Assembly: GCA_964506505.1 (NCBI GenBank)
Contig: CAZDKY010000004.1
Coordinates: forward strand, 1 to 28,909
Direction: 5' to 3'
DNA from: M55B129 sp964506505
GTDB taxonomy: Bacteria > Bacillota > Dethiobacteria > DTU022
DNA length: 28,909 bases
The notes below the pieces were generated by a model that made no database searches, was not told the DNA's origin, and saw nothing but the letters and a program-made list of their open reading frames with translations. The translations under genes were made by a program, and so were the position numbers. How positions within the stretch are numbered: position 1 is the first letter of the stretch; every line of letters starts with the position of its first letter. This document shows positions 1-7,487 of the stretch, piece after piece.

Positions 1-175
1 CACCGGCCCTCAAAACAATAATTTACCTCTTCCTCTTTTTTGAGGGTCGGGCCGAGACCCGAAGACTGAGTGTTGAATGTCGAGGGCAGCCCTGGCGGAA
101 TCCCAAAGGGGAGCCGCTTCACTTCTGCGCGAGCGATCATGAGCGCTACCTCATTGTTTGTCCTTCGACTTGATA
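1..175 (-). repeat. Noncoding end region with probable dispersed-repeat copy A
   Basis: No gene is visible in 1-226. Read on the minus strand, the stretch shares landmarks with the repeats near 14652 and 28831: CAAACAAT (160-153) followed about 25 bases later by CAGAAGTGA (127-119), against 29 bases in the copy at the window's right end. The rest is too diverged to align by eye, so membership in the same family is an inference. It lies directly downstream of cdsA, where dxr or rseP would usually follow, so it may mark a rearrangement point. Confidence 0.45.
3..50. repeat. Imperfect inverted repeat
   Basis: The arms 3-15 (CCGGCCCTCAAAA) and 38-50 (TTTTGAGGGTCGG) are complementary at 12 of 13 positions around a pyrimidine-rich loop. 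A second small dyad (GGGTC near 44-48 with GACCC near 56-60) overlaps it. It could act as a structured 3' end for transcripts leaving cdsA, but there is no clean T-run after the stem, so I do not call a terminator. Confidence 0.5.
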
Positions 176-226
176 TGGTCATAGAAGGTGAATGAAAAGC
201 GCGGCCAGCCGTGTTTGACTTAAATG

Positions 227-1027
227 TTAGATCATCTTGACAAGATAAAAGAAATAATAAACAAACGGTGCGGTAATAATAAGGCTATCGAAACGGTCAA
301 GGATACCCCCGTGGCCTGGAATGAATCCGCTTGTATCCTTCACCTCTATCTGACGCTTAAAAGTGGATTCAAGCAGATCACCGAATTGTGCAAAAACAGC
401 TATTCCCAGGCCCAGAATCACAGCTTCAACTGGATTTATGGAAAGTAATTGAGGATAAAAAATGGCTGCCAGGGGAAAAACCAGTATCGTTCCTACTATA
501 CCGGCAAGGGAGCCTTCAACTGATTTGTTTGGGCTGATAGAAGGGGCAAATTTATGCGATCCCCATTTCGTACCGATAAAATAAGCCAGAGTATCGTGCA
601 TCCACACTCCGCCAAGTAAGCAATAAAGATAGATCATCCCTTCAGGTTGCATCCGCAAGATAAGTAGGAAACCAAGTAAGGGGCTGAGGTAAAGCACCCC
701 AAAAATTGAAACGGCTGCATCAAAATAACTTTTATTATCAACATTAATCAAAATATAGATAAAATAGGCAAAAAGAATGATGAGCATCATTGGAAACATG
801 AAAACATGTAACTCCAGGTAAAAGACAATTAAAAAAAGATTCACTGCCAGATGATTTAAAAAGTGTGGGGTATTATATCCACGGCTGTTTAGGAGGTTAT
901 CATACTCATAGATGCCCAGGTTGGCAATTGTCAACAGAAGGAGTGTATAAAATATTCCTCCAAGGTAGACCATTCCCAGTATCAGAGGGCCGAAAATTAA
1001 GGCGGATATGATTCTTATTTTGAGCAT
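227..1027 (-). CDS. cdsA: Phosphatidate cytidylyltransferase (CDP-diacylglycerol synthase)
   Basis: Integral membrane enzyme making CDP-diacylglycerol from phosphatidic acid and CTP, the branch point for phospholipid synthesis. About 266 residues, close to the family's usual length, and mostly hydrophobic with several predicted membrane segments from residue 5 on. The family signature lies at about 221-247: S-x-F-K-R, then K-D-x-S, then PGHGGILDRFD, with the conserved acidic and basic residues intact. I chose ATG at 1027 because a GAGGA ribosome site lies 3-4 bases before it; an in-frame TTG at 1036 would place the start inside that site. It follows uppS by 28 bases in the same operon. The downstream genes usual in Clostridia (dxr, rseP, ispG) are not in the 226 bases that follow. 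Confidence 0.95.
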   Translation of the reverse strand: MLKIRIISALIFGPLILGMVYLGGIFYTLLLLTIANLGIYEYDNLLNSRGYNTPHFLNHLAVNLFLIVFYLELHVFMFPMMLIILFAYFIYILINVDNKSYFDAAVSIFGVLYLSPLLGFLLILRMQPEGMIYLYCLLGGVWMHDTLAYFIGTKWGSHKFAPSISPNKSVEGSLAGIVGTILVFPLAAIFYPQLLSINPVEAVILGLGIAVFAQFGDLLESTFKRQIEVKDTSGFIPGHGGILDRFDSLIITAPFVYYFFYLVKMI

Positions 1028-1055
1028 TGTCCTCAATCCTGTTTATCTGAAGTTA

Positions 1056-1805
1056 TTAGCTGTCGATTTTGCCAAAACGGCGCTTTCTCTGTTGATAATC
1101 AAAGATTGCTTCCAGTAGATGAATTATTTTAAAATCCGGCCAGTAAACGTCGGTAAACCAGAATTCGCTGTAAGCAAGCTGCCAGAGCAAAAAATTACTT
1201 ATTCTGATTTCACCGCTTGTCCTGATGAGTAAGTCCGGATCTGTTAGTCCGGCCGTGTAAAGATAATTGGAAAATATGTTTTCGTCAATTTTACTTTTTA
1301 TTTTATGCTGTGTTACATCGCTAATAATGTTGTTTACTGCCTGCAATATTTCCGAACGGGACCCGTAATTCATGGCGAAGCTTAAAATCATTCCAGTGTT
1401 TTCTTTTGTCTTTTCCACGCCATCCAGTACTGCTTTTTTCACTCTGCCGGGCAATCCGTCGCTTTCGCCAATCAGTTTGACCCGAATATTTTTTTCAATC
1501 AGTTCTGGCAGATCTGAATTAAAATATTTCTCAGGCAAGCTCATCAGGTAGTTGACTTCCCATTTTGGGCGCTGCCAGTTTTCAGTGGAAAAGGCAAAAA
1601 GAGTGAGAACCTCGATATGCAATTTGTTACAATTTCGAACTGTCTCTTTAATGGTTTCCATACCCTGCCGGTGCCCTTTTTTTCTCGGTAAGCCTCGTTC
1701 TACGGCCCATCGTCCGTTACCATCCATAATAATAGCTATGTGGCGGGGCAATTTATGATAGTCTATAGCCTTCAGCAGCTGCTCTTCATGATGATCATCC
1801 TGCAC
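1056..1805 (-). CDS. uppS: Isoprenyl transferase (undecaprenyl diphosphate synthase)
   Basis: Cis-prenyltransferase adding isopentenyl units to farnesyl diphosphate to give the C55 carrier lipid for peptidoglycan and wall polymers. 249 residues, normal for the family. The first conserved block, IAIIMDGNGRWA, starts near residue 23 and contains the catalytic Asp28; further family blocks are LTLFAFSTENWQRP and, near the C-terminus, DLLIRTSGE followed by SEFWFTDVYWPDF. The start is GTG, preceded by GGTGGTGAAG. It sits between frr (125-base gap with a weak stem-loop) and cdsA, the standard order in Firmicutes. Confidence 0.96.
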   Translation of the reverse strand: MQDDHHEEQLLKAIDYHKLPRHIAIIMDGNGRWAVERGLPRKKGHRQGMETIKETVRNCNKLHIEVLTLFAFSTENWQRPKWEVNYLMSLPEKYFNSDLPELIEKNIRVKLIGESDGLPGRVKKAVLDGVEKTKENTGMILSFAMNYGSRSEILQAVNNIISDVTQHKIKSKIDENIFSNYLYTAGLTDPDLLIRTSGEIRISNFLLWQLAYSEFWFTDVYWPDFKIIHLLEAIFDYQQRKRRFGKIDS

Positions 1806-1849
1806 TTTGCTTCACCACCATTTAATAAAACAGTTCCCCCTTCCCATAC

Positions 1850-1870
1850 AAAAAGAGAGAACCGCCTCTC
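1850..1870 (-). terminator. Possible weak intrinsic terminator between frr and uppS
   Basis: On the minus strand GAGAG (1870-1866) and CTCTC (1859-1855) can form a 5-bp stem with a 6-base loop, followed immediately by five T residues. The stem is short, so it may only attenuate read-through from frr into uppS. Confidence 0.35.
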
Positions 1871-1930
1871 GTGATTTTCTGCTCTGTACTTATGATGTCG
1901 ATCACGGGTTTAATGGGCTTTAAGAAATAA

Positions 1931-2488
1931 TTAAACTTCCATCATTTCATTTTCTTTTTGTGCCATGATTTTATCAATTTCTTCTATCTTACCGTCGGTT
2001 AGTTCCTGGATCTCGTCCTGTGCTCGCCTGCGATCGTCTTCGGATATGTCACCGGATTTTTCAAGCTGCTTTATACCGTCGTTTGCATCACGGCGTATAT
2101 TGCGAATTATGACCTTGCTTTCTTCTGCCTTTTTTCTGACATATTTAACCAGTTCTTTGCGTCTTTCTTCAGTCAACTGGGGAATGGACAGTCTAATTAC
2201 ATTGCCGTCATTTGAGGGAGTTAATCCCAGATCTGATTTTAAGATAGCCTTTTCAATTTCCGGCATGGCCTGCTTATCCCACGGTTGAATAACCAGCAAT
2301 CTTGATTCAGGGGCAGTTACACCGGCAATCTGGTTTAAAGGAGTTTGTGTCCCATAATAATCGACTTCGATTTTATCGAGAAGTGATGGTGTTGCCCTGC
2401 CTGCCCTTAGCGTGGAAAGTTCACGTTTGAATGCACTTATCGCTTTATCCATCCGATCATCGGCATCAATATAAATTTCTTCTACCAT
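1931..2488 (-). CDS. frr: Ribosome recycling factor
   Basis: Releases ribosomes from mRNA after termination, together with EF-G. With ATG at 2488 the protein is exactly 185 residues, the standard length. Typical RRF features are visible: LSTLRAGRATPSLLD near the N-terminus, the central RLLVIQPWD block, and a charged long-helix C-terminus with LTEERRKELVKYV and RNIRRDAND. A GTG at 2494 overlaps the pyrH stop as GTGA, but the site AAGGGTGGGTG is better spaced for the ATG six bases later. Either way the gene is translationally coupled to pyrH. Confidence 0.97.
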   Translation of the reverse strand: MVEEIYIDADDRMDKAISAFKRELSTLRAGRATPSLLDKIEVDYYGTQTPLNQIAGVTAPESRLLVIQPWDKQAMPEIEKAILKSDLGLTPSNDGNVIRLSIPQLTEERRKELVKYVRKKAEESKVIIRNIRRDANDGIKQLEKSGDISEDDRRRAQDEIQELTDGKIEEIDKIMAQKENEMMEV

Positions 2489-2490
2489 AA

Positions 2491-3210
2491 TCACCCACCC
2501 TTGATCATTGTACCAATATTTTCGCCCATAATCACCTTTTTAATGTTGCCCAGGTTTAAACCGAACACTATTAATTTAATTTTATTGTCCATGCACAGCG
2601 AGGCCGCTGTGGAATCCATTACCCCGAGCCCCTGGTTAATAACCTCTATATAATTCAATTCACTGAATCGCTTGGCCGCCGGGTTAATAAGGGGATCTTC
2701 GCTGTATACCGCATCAACTTTTCCCTTGGCCAGCAAAATAACTTCTGCTTCTATTTCCGCCGCTCTCAGGGCAGCAGTGGTATCAGTTGAAAAGTAGGGA
2801 TTGCCTGTACCCCCGGCAAAAATAACTACCCTTCCTTTTTCAAGATGGCGCAGTGCTCTTCTTCTTATGTATGGTTCAGCAACCTGTTTCATTTCAAGAG
2901 CAGTTTGTACTCTCGAATCAACCTCGTGCCTTTCAAGGGCATCCTGCAGGGCGAGAGCATTGATAACTGTAGCCAGCATACCCATATAATCAGCAGTAGC
3001 CCTATCCATGCCTTTCTTGCCGGCCTGGGCTCCTCGCCAGATGTTCCCACCGCCGACTACTATTGCTACTTCAACTTTAAAAGCAATTACTTCTTTAATC
3101 TGCAGCGCTATGCTTTCCAAAACTTCTTGATCAATACCAAAGCCCTGCTGACCGGCAAGCGCCTCTCCACTTAATTTCAGAACAACACGTTTATAAGCCG
3201 CTTGTCCCAA
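2491..3210 (-). CDS. pyrH: UMP kinase
   Basis: Bacterial uridylate kinase, making UDP from UMP in pyrimidine nucleotide synthesis; amino-acid-kinase fold. 239 residues, normal. Diagnostic stretches are VVLKLSGEALAG near the N-terminus (phosphate-binding Lys and Gly), VGGGNIWRG near residue 51, DYMGMLATVINALALQD, and FAGGTGNPYFSTDTTAALRA in the second half. The start is TTG, supported by AGGAGGTG six bases upstream. A perfect 9-bp stem-loop abuts this ribosome site. The gene follows the rpsB-tsf terminator and overlaps or abuts frr. Confidence 0.97.
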   Translation of the reverse strand: MGQAAYKRVVLKLSGEALAGQQGFGIDQEVLESIALQIKEVIAFKVEVAIVVGGGNIWRGAQAGKKGMDRATADYMGMLATVINALALQDALERHEVDSRVQTALEMKQVAEPYIRRRALRHLEKGRVVIFAGGTGNPYFSTDTTAALRAAEIEAEVILLAKGKVDAVYSEDPLINPAAKRFSELNYIEVINQGLGVMDSTAASLCMDNKIKLIVFGLNLGNIKKVIMGENIGTMIKGG

Positions 3211-3220
3211 AGCGCACCTC

Positions 3221-3249
3221 CTGATTTTTATTTATTCGACAAAAATCAG
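3221..3249 (-). promoter_or_regulatory. Stem-loop abutting the pyrH ribosome binding site
   Basis: In the pyrH leader, CTGATTTTT (3249-3241 on the minus strand) and AAAAATCAG (3229-3221) pair perfectly over 9 bp with an 11-base loop. The last two bases of the 3' arm (AG) are the first of the AGGAGG ribosome site. It could modulate pyrH translation or protect the 5' end of a processed transcript. No function is proven. Confidence 0.5.
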
Positions 3250-3290
3250 AAACACCCTCCCCTTAAAGTATTATTTTTACTACAACAGTG

Positions 3291-3324
3291 GCAAAAAAAA
3301 GAACACTTAAAAGTGTTCTTTTTT
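3291..3324 (-). terminator. Intrinsic terminator after tsf (bidirectional shape)
   Basis: A strong inverted repeat, GAACACTT (3301-3308) with AAGTGTTC (3311-3318), is extended by A-run and T-run flanks on both sides. Read on the minus strand it lies just after the tsf stop and ends in eight T residues. It should separate rpsB-tsf from pyrH-frr. Confidence 0.9.
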
Positions 3325-3336
3325 CGTCCTTCCCGT

Positions 3337-3957
3337 TTATAAACAGGATTCTCCGCCTTCAAGGCCTTCGCCGACCTCGAATCGACTGAAGCGCCTGATC
3401 ACAATATTTTCACCGATCTTGGCAACCAGTTCCGTCAGCAGTTCACTGATTGTCCTGTCTTCATCTCTAATGTAAGCCTGCTCTAGCAAACAGTTCTCGC
3501 GATAAAACTTATTCAGTCGCCCTTCAATGATTTTTTCAATAACTTTCTCCGGTTTACCTTCATTCAAGGCCTGTGCTTTGATTATTTGCGCCTCTTTATC
3601 GATAATATCTTTGGGCACATCTTCCTTGCTCAAATATGCAGGATTGGCTGCCGTCACCTGCAGGCATATGTTTTTCACGAAATCACGGAATTCATCATTT
3701 CTCGCCACAAAATCGGTCTCGCAGTTAACTTCGACCAGGACTCCTATTTTACCGCCAAGGTGAATATATGAATCAACAATCCCCTGGTTGGCTGTTCTAT
3801 CAGCCCGGCGGGCTGCTGCAGCCAATCCTTTTTCCCTGAGGATATCGACTGCTTTTTCTTCGTCTCCTTCAGTTTCCTGCAGTGCTTTTTTGCAGTCCAT
3901 CATACCTGCTCCAGTTTTTTCCCGTAGAGCTTTAACCGCTTTTGCATCGATTTGCAT
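3337..3957 (-). CDS. tsf: Elongation factor Ts
   Basis: Nucleotide exchange factor for EF-Tu. The start is ATG at 3957, preceded by AAAGGGTGT; an ATG six codons upstream has no ribosome site. This gives 206 residues, the short form typical of many Firmicutes, cyanobacteria and Thermus, against about 283 in E. coli. The N-terminal UBA-like domain carries VKALREKTGAGMMDCKKAL; the core begins with the conserved VEVNCETDFVARNDEF. The C-terminal end is rich in Gly and Glu and ends in Cys-Leu. It follows rpsB after 62 bases and ends just before a strong terminator. Confidence 0.96.
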   Translation of the reverse strand: MQIDAKAVKALREKTGAGMMDCKKALQETEGDEEKAVDILREKGLAAAARRADRTANQGIVDSYIHLGGKIGVLVEVNCETDFVARNDEFRDFVKNICLQVTAANPAYLSKEDVPKDIIDKEAQIIKAQALNEGKPEKVIEKIIEGRLNKFYRENCLLEQAYIRDEDRTISELLTELVAKIGENIVIRRFSRFEVGEGLEGGESCL

Positions 3958-4019
3958 CGTTTTACACCCTTTCATTACAACATTGTACTATTATTCATCT
4001 TCCCGGTTCTTTGCCGGTC

Positions 4020-4874
4020 TTATTCATCGTTTTTCCCTGCTGAAGCTTTTCCTTCATCTCCTTCAGGGCTTTCCGGCTCTGCTGCTTTTTTATTTTCCGT
4101 AGACGGTTTATCTTCCGCCTTTACTTCTACTGATACTGTCTTTTCTCCGGCTTCTATCTCAGTTTCTTGTTCAGTTTCTTCCGGAGCTTCGCTGATCAGT
4201 TTACCTTCAAGAACGGCATCAGCCATAATTGAGGTGATCAGTTTGACAGCTCTGATGGCATCGTCATTGCCTGGAATCTTATAGTCTATTTCATCGGGAT
4301 CGCAGTTTGTATCAACTATGGCAATTACCGGAATTTCAAGCTTCCTGGCTTCTGCGACCGCTATCTTTTCTTTTCGAGGATCAACAACATAAACAGCATC
4401 TGGCAGGGTTTTCATTTCCCGGATTCCATTTAAGAACTTCATTAATCTTTCATGTTCATGTCTTAAATTTAAAACTTCTTTTTTGGTCAAACGCTCAAAA
4501 GTCCCGTCGACCTCCATTTTTTCGAGTTCAATCATCCTGTTTATTCTTCTTCTTATTGTATTAAAGTTGGTCAGCATACCGCCGAGCCAACGGTGGTTAA
4601 CATAGTGAGTGCCGCACCTTTCAGATTCGACCCTTATCGATTCCTGGGCCTGTTTTTTCGTACCAACGAAAACTATGCTACCGCCATCGGCGACAATATC
4701 GCGGACAAAATTGTAAGCGACATCCATTAGTTTTACAGTTTTCTGCAGGTCAATAATGTAAATCCCATTACGTTCTGTGAAGATGTAATTTTTCATCTTC
4801 GGATTCCAGCGGCGAGTTTGATGTCCGAAATGAACTCCCGCCTCCAACAGCTGTTTCATACTTACTCTGGCCAA
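4020..4874 (-). CDS. rpsB: 30S ribosomal protein S2 with acidic C-terminal tail
   Basis: Small-subunit ribosomal protein. The TTG start is supported by AAGGAGG seven to eight bases upstream and by the canonical S2 opening M-A-R-V-S-M-K-Q-L-L-E-A-G-V-H-F-G-H-Q. Core blocks GTKKQAQE, RWLGGMLTNF and the C-terminal DTNCDP and IPGNDDAIRAVKL are intact. The protein is 284 residues, and about 55 C-terminal residues form a low-complexity tail rich in Glu, Lys, Ala and Pro beyond the usual core. First gene of rpsB-tsf, transcribed from a clear promoter about 110 bases upstream. Confidence 0.97.
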   Translation of the reverse strand: MARVSMKQLLEAGVHFGHQTRRWNPKMKNYIFTERNGIYIIDLQKTVKLMDVAYNFVRDIVADGGSIVFVGTKKQAQESIRVESERCGTHYVNHRWLGGMLTNFNTIRRRINRMIELEKMEVDGTFERLTKKEVLNLRHEHERLMKFLNGIREMKTLPDAVYVVDPRKEKIAVAEARKLEIPVIAIVDTNCDPDEIDYKIPGNDDAIRAVKLITSIMADAVLEGKLISEAPEETEQETEIEAGEKTVSVEVKAEDKPSTENKKAAEPESPEGDEGKASAGKNDE

Positions 4875-4981
4875 ATCGATTCCTCCTTGTTGTTTTAACC
4901 ACCGCCCGCATCATTATCTGGAACCGAGCTAATCGCCAACCGGCCCCGACTAAACGGACGTGCGTTTTAAGTACCAGAGGT

Positions 4982-5010
4982 AGTATAGCACAGTTCAGGG
5001 CTTCAGGCAA
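4982..5010 (-). promoter_or_regulatory. Sigma-A type promoter for rpsB-tsf
   Basis: On the minus strand a -35 box TTGCCT (5010-5005) and a -10 box TATACT (4987-4982) are separated by exactly 17 bases, and the -10 is extended by an upstream TG. The predicted start near 4975 gives a leader of about 100 bases. The leader is GC-rich and may hold the site where S2 represses its own operon, but I could not identify a conserved fold. Confidence 0.75.
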
Positions 5011-5030
5011 TGCAAAACGCCTTTTTAAGG

Positions 5031-5059
5031 TTGCAAATAAGCTCCTGTTAATATAGAAT
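5031..5059 (+). promoter_or_regulatory. Sigma-A type promoter for the DUF1015 gene
   Basis: TTGCAA (5031-5036) and TAGAAT (5054-5059) are separated by 17 bases, with the coding start about 45 bases downstream of the expected transcription start. It is back-to-back with the rpsB promoter, with 20 bases between the two -35 boxes. Confidence 0.7.
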
Positions 5060-5110
5060 CAATACGTTAAATCACAGCAGCATTCCCTGAAACATTTTTG
5101 GAGGAAGATA

Positions 5111-6391
5111 ATGGCAGAAATCAGACCATTTAAAGGAATTCGTTTCAATCCCGGCAAGATTAAAAACATGGCTAATGTTATTACCCCACCTTACGATGTT
5201 ATTGATCCACTGGAGCAAAATCGCCTGTATAAACTGGATACCCACAATATAATTCGTCTGGAATACGGCTTAACCAAAGCCGGAGACAATATACATGACA
5301 ACCGTTATACTCGCGCCGCTTCCACCCTTGAGCAATGGCTCTCTAATGATGTCCTGCGGCTTGACAATTCTGCAGGTTACTATCTTTACGAACAGGAATT
5401 TGTTTTCAACGGCCGGGAAATGAAACGGCTTGGCATTATTACCGCTCTCAAACTTGAGCCGTACGACAGGCAAAATGTTTTACCTCATGAATTGACAATG
5501 AAAGGACCCAAGGAAGATCGACTGGCCCTTTTAAATACAACCAGGAGCAACATTAGCCCCATCTTTACCCTTTTCCCTGATTCAGAAGGTTTTATGAGCA
5601 GTCTTTTTAAATACGCTAAACCCGAAGAAGCTCTTTTTGAAACCAGGGAAGATTCCGAACAGATTCACCGCCTGTGGCAGGTTCATGAGCCTGCCGTGCT
5701 CGAGGAGATCACTGAATATTTTCGGAAGCGGCAGATACTAATTGCCGACGGCCATCATCGTTACGAAACGGCACTGCACTATTCACAGATAAAAGCACAG
5801 ACTGGAGGCAACAGTGGAGCTTCCTTTGTTCTCTCTACCATGGTAAGCATGCAGGATGAGGGGCTTTTGACTCTTCCGACCCAACGTCTCCTAAGGGGAT
5901 TAAATAAAGATATAAAAAAAGAACTTATGGCCAGGTTGCGGGAAAACTTCGTCATTACTGAATCAGGGATGCTGGACAGCCTGGATCTTGAAGTATTCAG
6001 GGGAGAACTCAAAATAGTCGGCGATGAAAAATGTGGATTTGGCCTTTTCTGCTCCGGTAAGGCCTATCTGATCCAACCAAAATTCAACATCCGCAGCGGT
6101 GATCTGGCCATTTCCCTGCTGCATGAATATATCCTCGACAAAAGTAAAAATGTTTATGGTGCTTTCCCGGAAGAGGAAAATGCTCTTTCCATATCCTTTG
6201 AACATGATCCGGCTAAATGTCTGAGCGAAGTAAAAAACGGAAAAGCCGATTGGGCTTTTATCCTCAATGAAGTTTCCGTGGAAAAAATATTTGAACGTTC
6301 GAAAATGGGCCTGGTCATGCCTGGAAAGTCAACTTACTTTTTCCCCAAACTGCCTGGTGGGTTGGTCCTTTACCATATGGATTTAAGTTAA
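5111..6391 (+). CDS. DUF1015 family protein of unknown function
   Basis: 426 residues covering the whole DUF1015 (COG4198) fold. Visible family marks are the N-terminal RPFKGIRFNP, then the ITPPYDVIDPLEQ block near residue 25, and the conserved ILIADGHHRYETAL around residues 212-225, which looks like a nucleotide or metal site but has no proven chemistry. No signal peptide or membrane segment is seen, so it is probably cytoplasmic. The ATG is preceded by GGAGGA at good spacing and has its own promoter. It is a single-gene unit, divergent from rpsB and tail-to-tail with the deacetylase gene. The family is common in Clostridia and other anaerobes; function is unknown. Confidence 0.88.
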   Translation: MAEIRPFKGIRFNPGKIKNMANVITPPYDVIDPLEQNRLYKLDTHNIIRLEYGLTKAGDNIHDNRYTRAASTLEQWLSNDVLRLDNSAGYYLYEQEFVFNGREMKRLGIITALKLEPYDRQNVLPHELTMKGPKEDRLALLNTTRSNISPIFTLFPDSEGFMSSLFKYAKPEEALFETREDSEQIHRLWQVHEPAVLEEITEYFRKRQILIADGHHRYETALHYSQIKAQTGGNSGASFVLSTMVSMQDEGLLTLPTQRLLRGLNKDIKKELMARLRENFVITESGMLDSLDLEVFRGELKIVGDEKCGFGLFCSGKAYLIQPKFNIRSGDLAISLLHEYILDKSKNVYGAFPEEENALSISFEHDPAKCLSEVKNGKADWAFILNEVSVEKIFERSKMGLVMPGKSTYFFPKLPGGLVLYHMDLS

Positions 6392-6420
6392 CGAACGTTT
6401 TAATAATCCCTTTCCCCTGT

Positions 6421-7473
6421 TTACAAATCCCAGTATTTATTTTGAAGGTGCAATATTTTCCTGAGCATTTGTTGAACGTCATCTCCAGGTTCTCTTTCTT
6501 CTGATTCTTCGCTGATTTCCATTTCCCATTGGCCCAGGGCGTTGAGGACTTGAAGCACCGCACCTGCCTGTCCATCCAGGTGATATCCTCCTTCGAGGCA
6601 TAGCATCAACTTTCCTCCGCAGTAGCGCTCTGAAAGATCAACCAGCGTTTCAGTCATCCTGTAGAAACCGCTATGGGTAACAAGCATTCCAGCCAGTGGA
6701 TCTTTGCTGTAAATATCCTGTCCGGCTGATACAATGATCAATTCCGGTTCAAACTGGTCGAGGACGGGAATAATCAGTTGATTGAAAAACATGAGATATT
6801 CGGGATCTCCACTTCCCGGTGGAAGCGGTATATTGATCGTATAACCCTTACCGGGTCCAAGCCCCACTTCGTACATATCTCCCGTTCCGGGATATGCAGG
6901 GCTCTGATGGATTGATATGTATAAAACATCGGGATTGTTTTCAAAGCTGTGCTGGGTCCCATTACCGTGATGAACATCCCAGTCAACAATTGCAATTTTA
7001 TTCAAACCATAAGCATTCCTGGCCACAGCTGTTGCTATAGCCACGTTATTAAATAAGCAAAAACCCATTGCCCTGTTGCGTTCAGCATGGTGGCCGGGCG
7101 GTCGGTTAAGAGCAAAAACCCGGCGTGGTTTGCTTGAAAGAGCACCTTGCAGGGCAGCCAGGGCTCCGCCCACTGAAAGAAGTGCAACCCGATAAGACTC
7201 TGGCACAATGTAAGTATCCATATCCAGGTAGTTTTGTCCGGAGCGACATGCTTTATCGATCGATCTGATATATTCCGAATCATGGATCAGGGCTACTTCT
7301 TCAATTTTAGCCGGTTCAGGTTCAATCATTTCTATCCATTCAAGAACCTTTTTTTCTTCGAGCAGATCAATAATCTTTTCCAGCCTCTCCATGCGTTCTG
7401 GATGATCGCTCCTGGTGTGCAATAGATAATCGGGATGGTAGACAATGCCGATCTTTTCACGTTTTTTATTCAT
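6421..7473 (-). CDS. Histone deacetylase family zinc hydrolase (AcuC / acetylpolyamine amidohydrolase-like)
   Basis: 350-residue arginase/deacetylase fold enzyme expected to remove acetyl groups from protein lysines or small amines. The active site is complete: HH at 128-129 (RPPGHHA), zinc ligands Asp166 and His168 (DWDVHHGNG), the third ligand Asp253 (SAGQD), and the transition-state Tyr297 (EGGYH). The usual Phe in the third motif is Gln252. The ATG start follows the thioesterase stop by 14 bases behind a weak site (GGGGA). It is the last gene of dnaE-pyk-thioesterase-deacetylase. The sequence does not separate AcuC (acetyl-CoA synthetase deacetylation) from polyamine deacetylase. Confidence 0.9.
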   Translation of the reverse strand: MNKKREKIGIVYHPDYLLHTRSDHPERMERLEKIIDLLEEKKVLEWIEMIEPEPAKIEEVALIHDSEYIRSIDKACRSGQNYLDMDTYIVPESYRVALLSVGGALAALQGALSSKPRRVFALNRPPGHHAERNRAMGFCLFNNVAIATAVARNAYGLNKIAIVDWDVHHGNGTQHSFENNPDVLYISIHQSPAYPGTGDMYEVGLGPGKGYTINIPLPPGSGDPEYLMFFNQLIIPVLDQFEPELIIVSAGQDIYSKDPLAGMLVTHSGFYRMTETLVDLSERYCGGKLMLCLEGGYHLDGQAGAVLQVLNALGQWEMEISEESEEREPGDDVQQMLRKILHLQNKYWDL

Positions 7474-7487
7474 CTCTGTCCCCTGCT

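Noticed and set aside
224..448. 74-codon plus-strand frame over the end of cdsA
   Set aside because: Antisense to cdsA with no ribosome site or recognisable domain.
3995..4016. CCGG dyad between rpsB and tsf as an attenuator
   Set aside because: Only a four-base stem with no T-run; likely chance.
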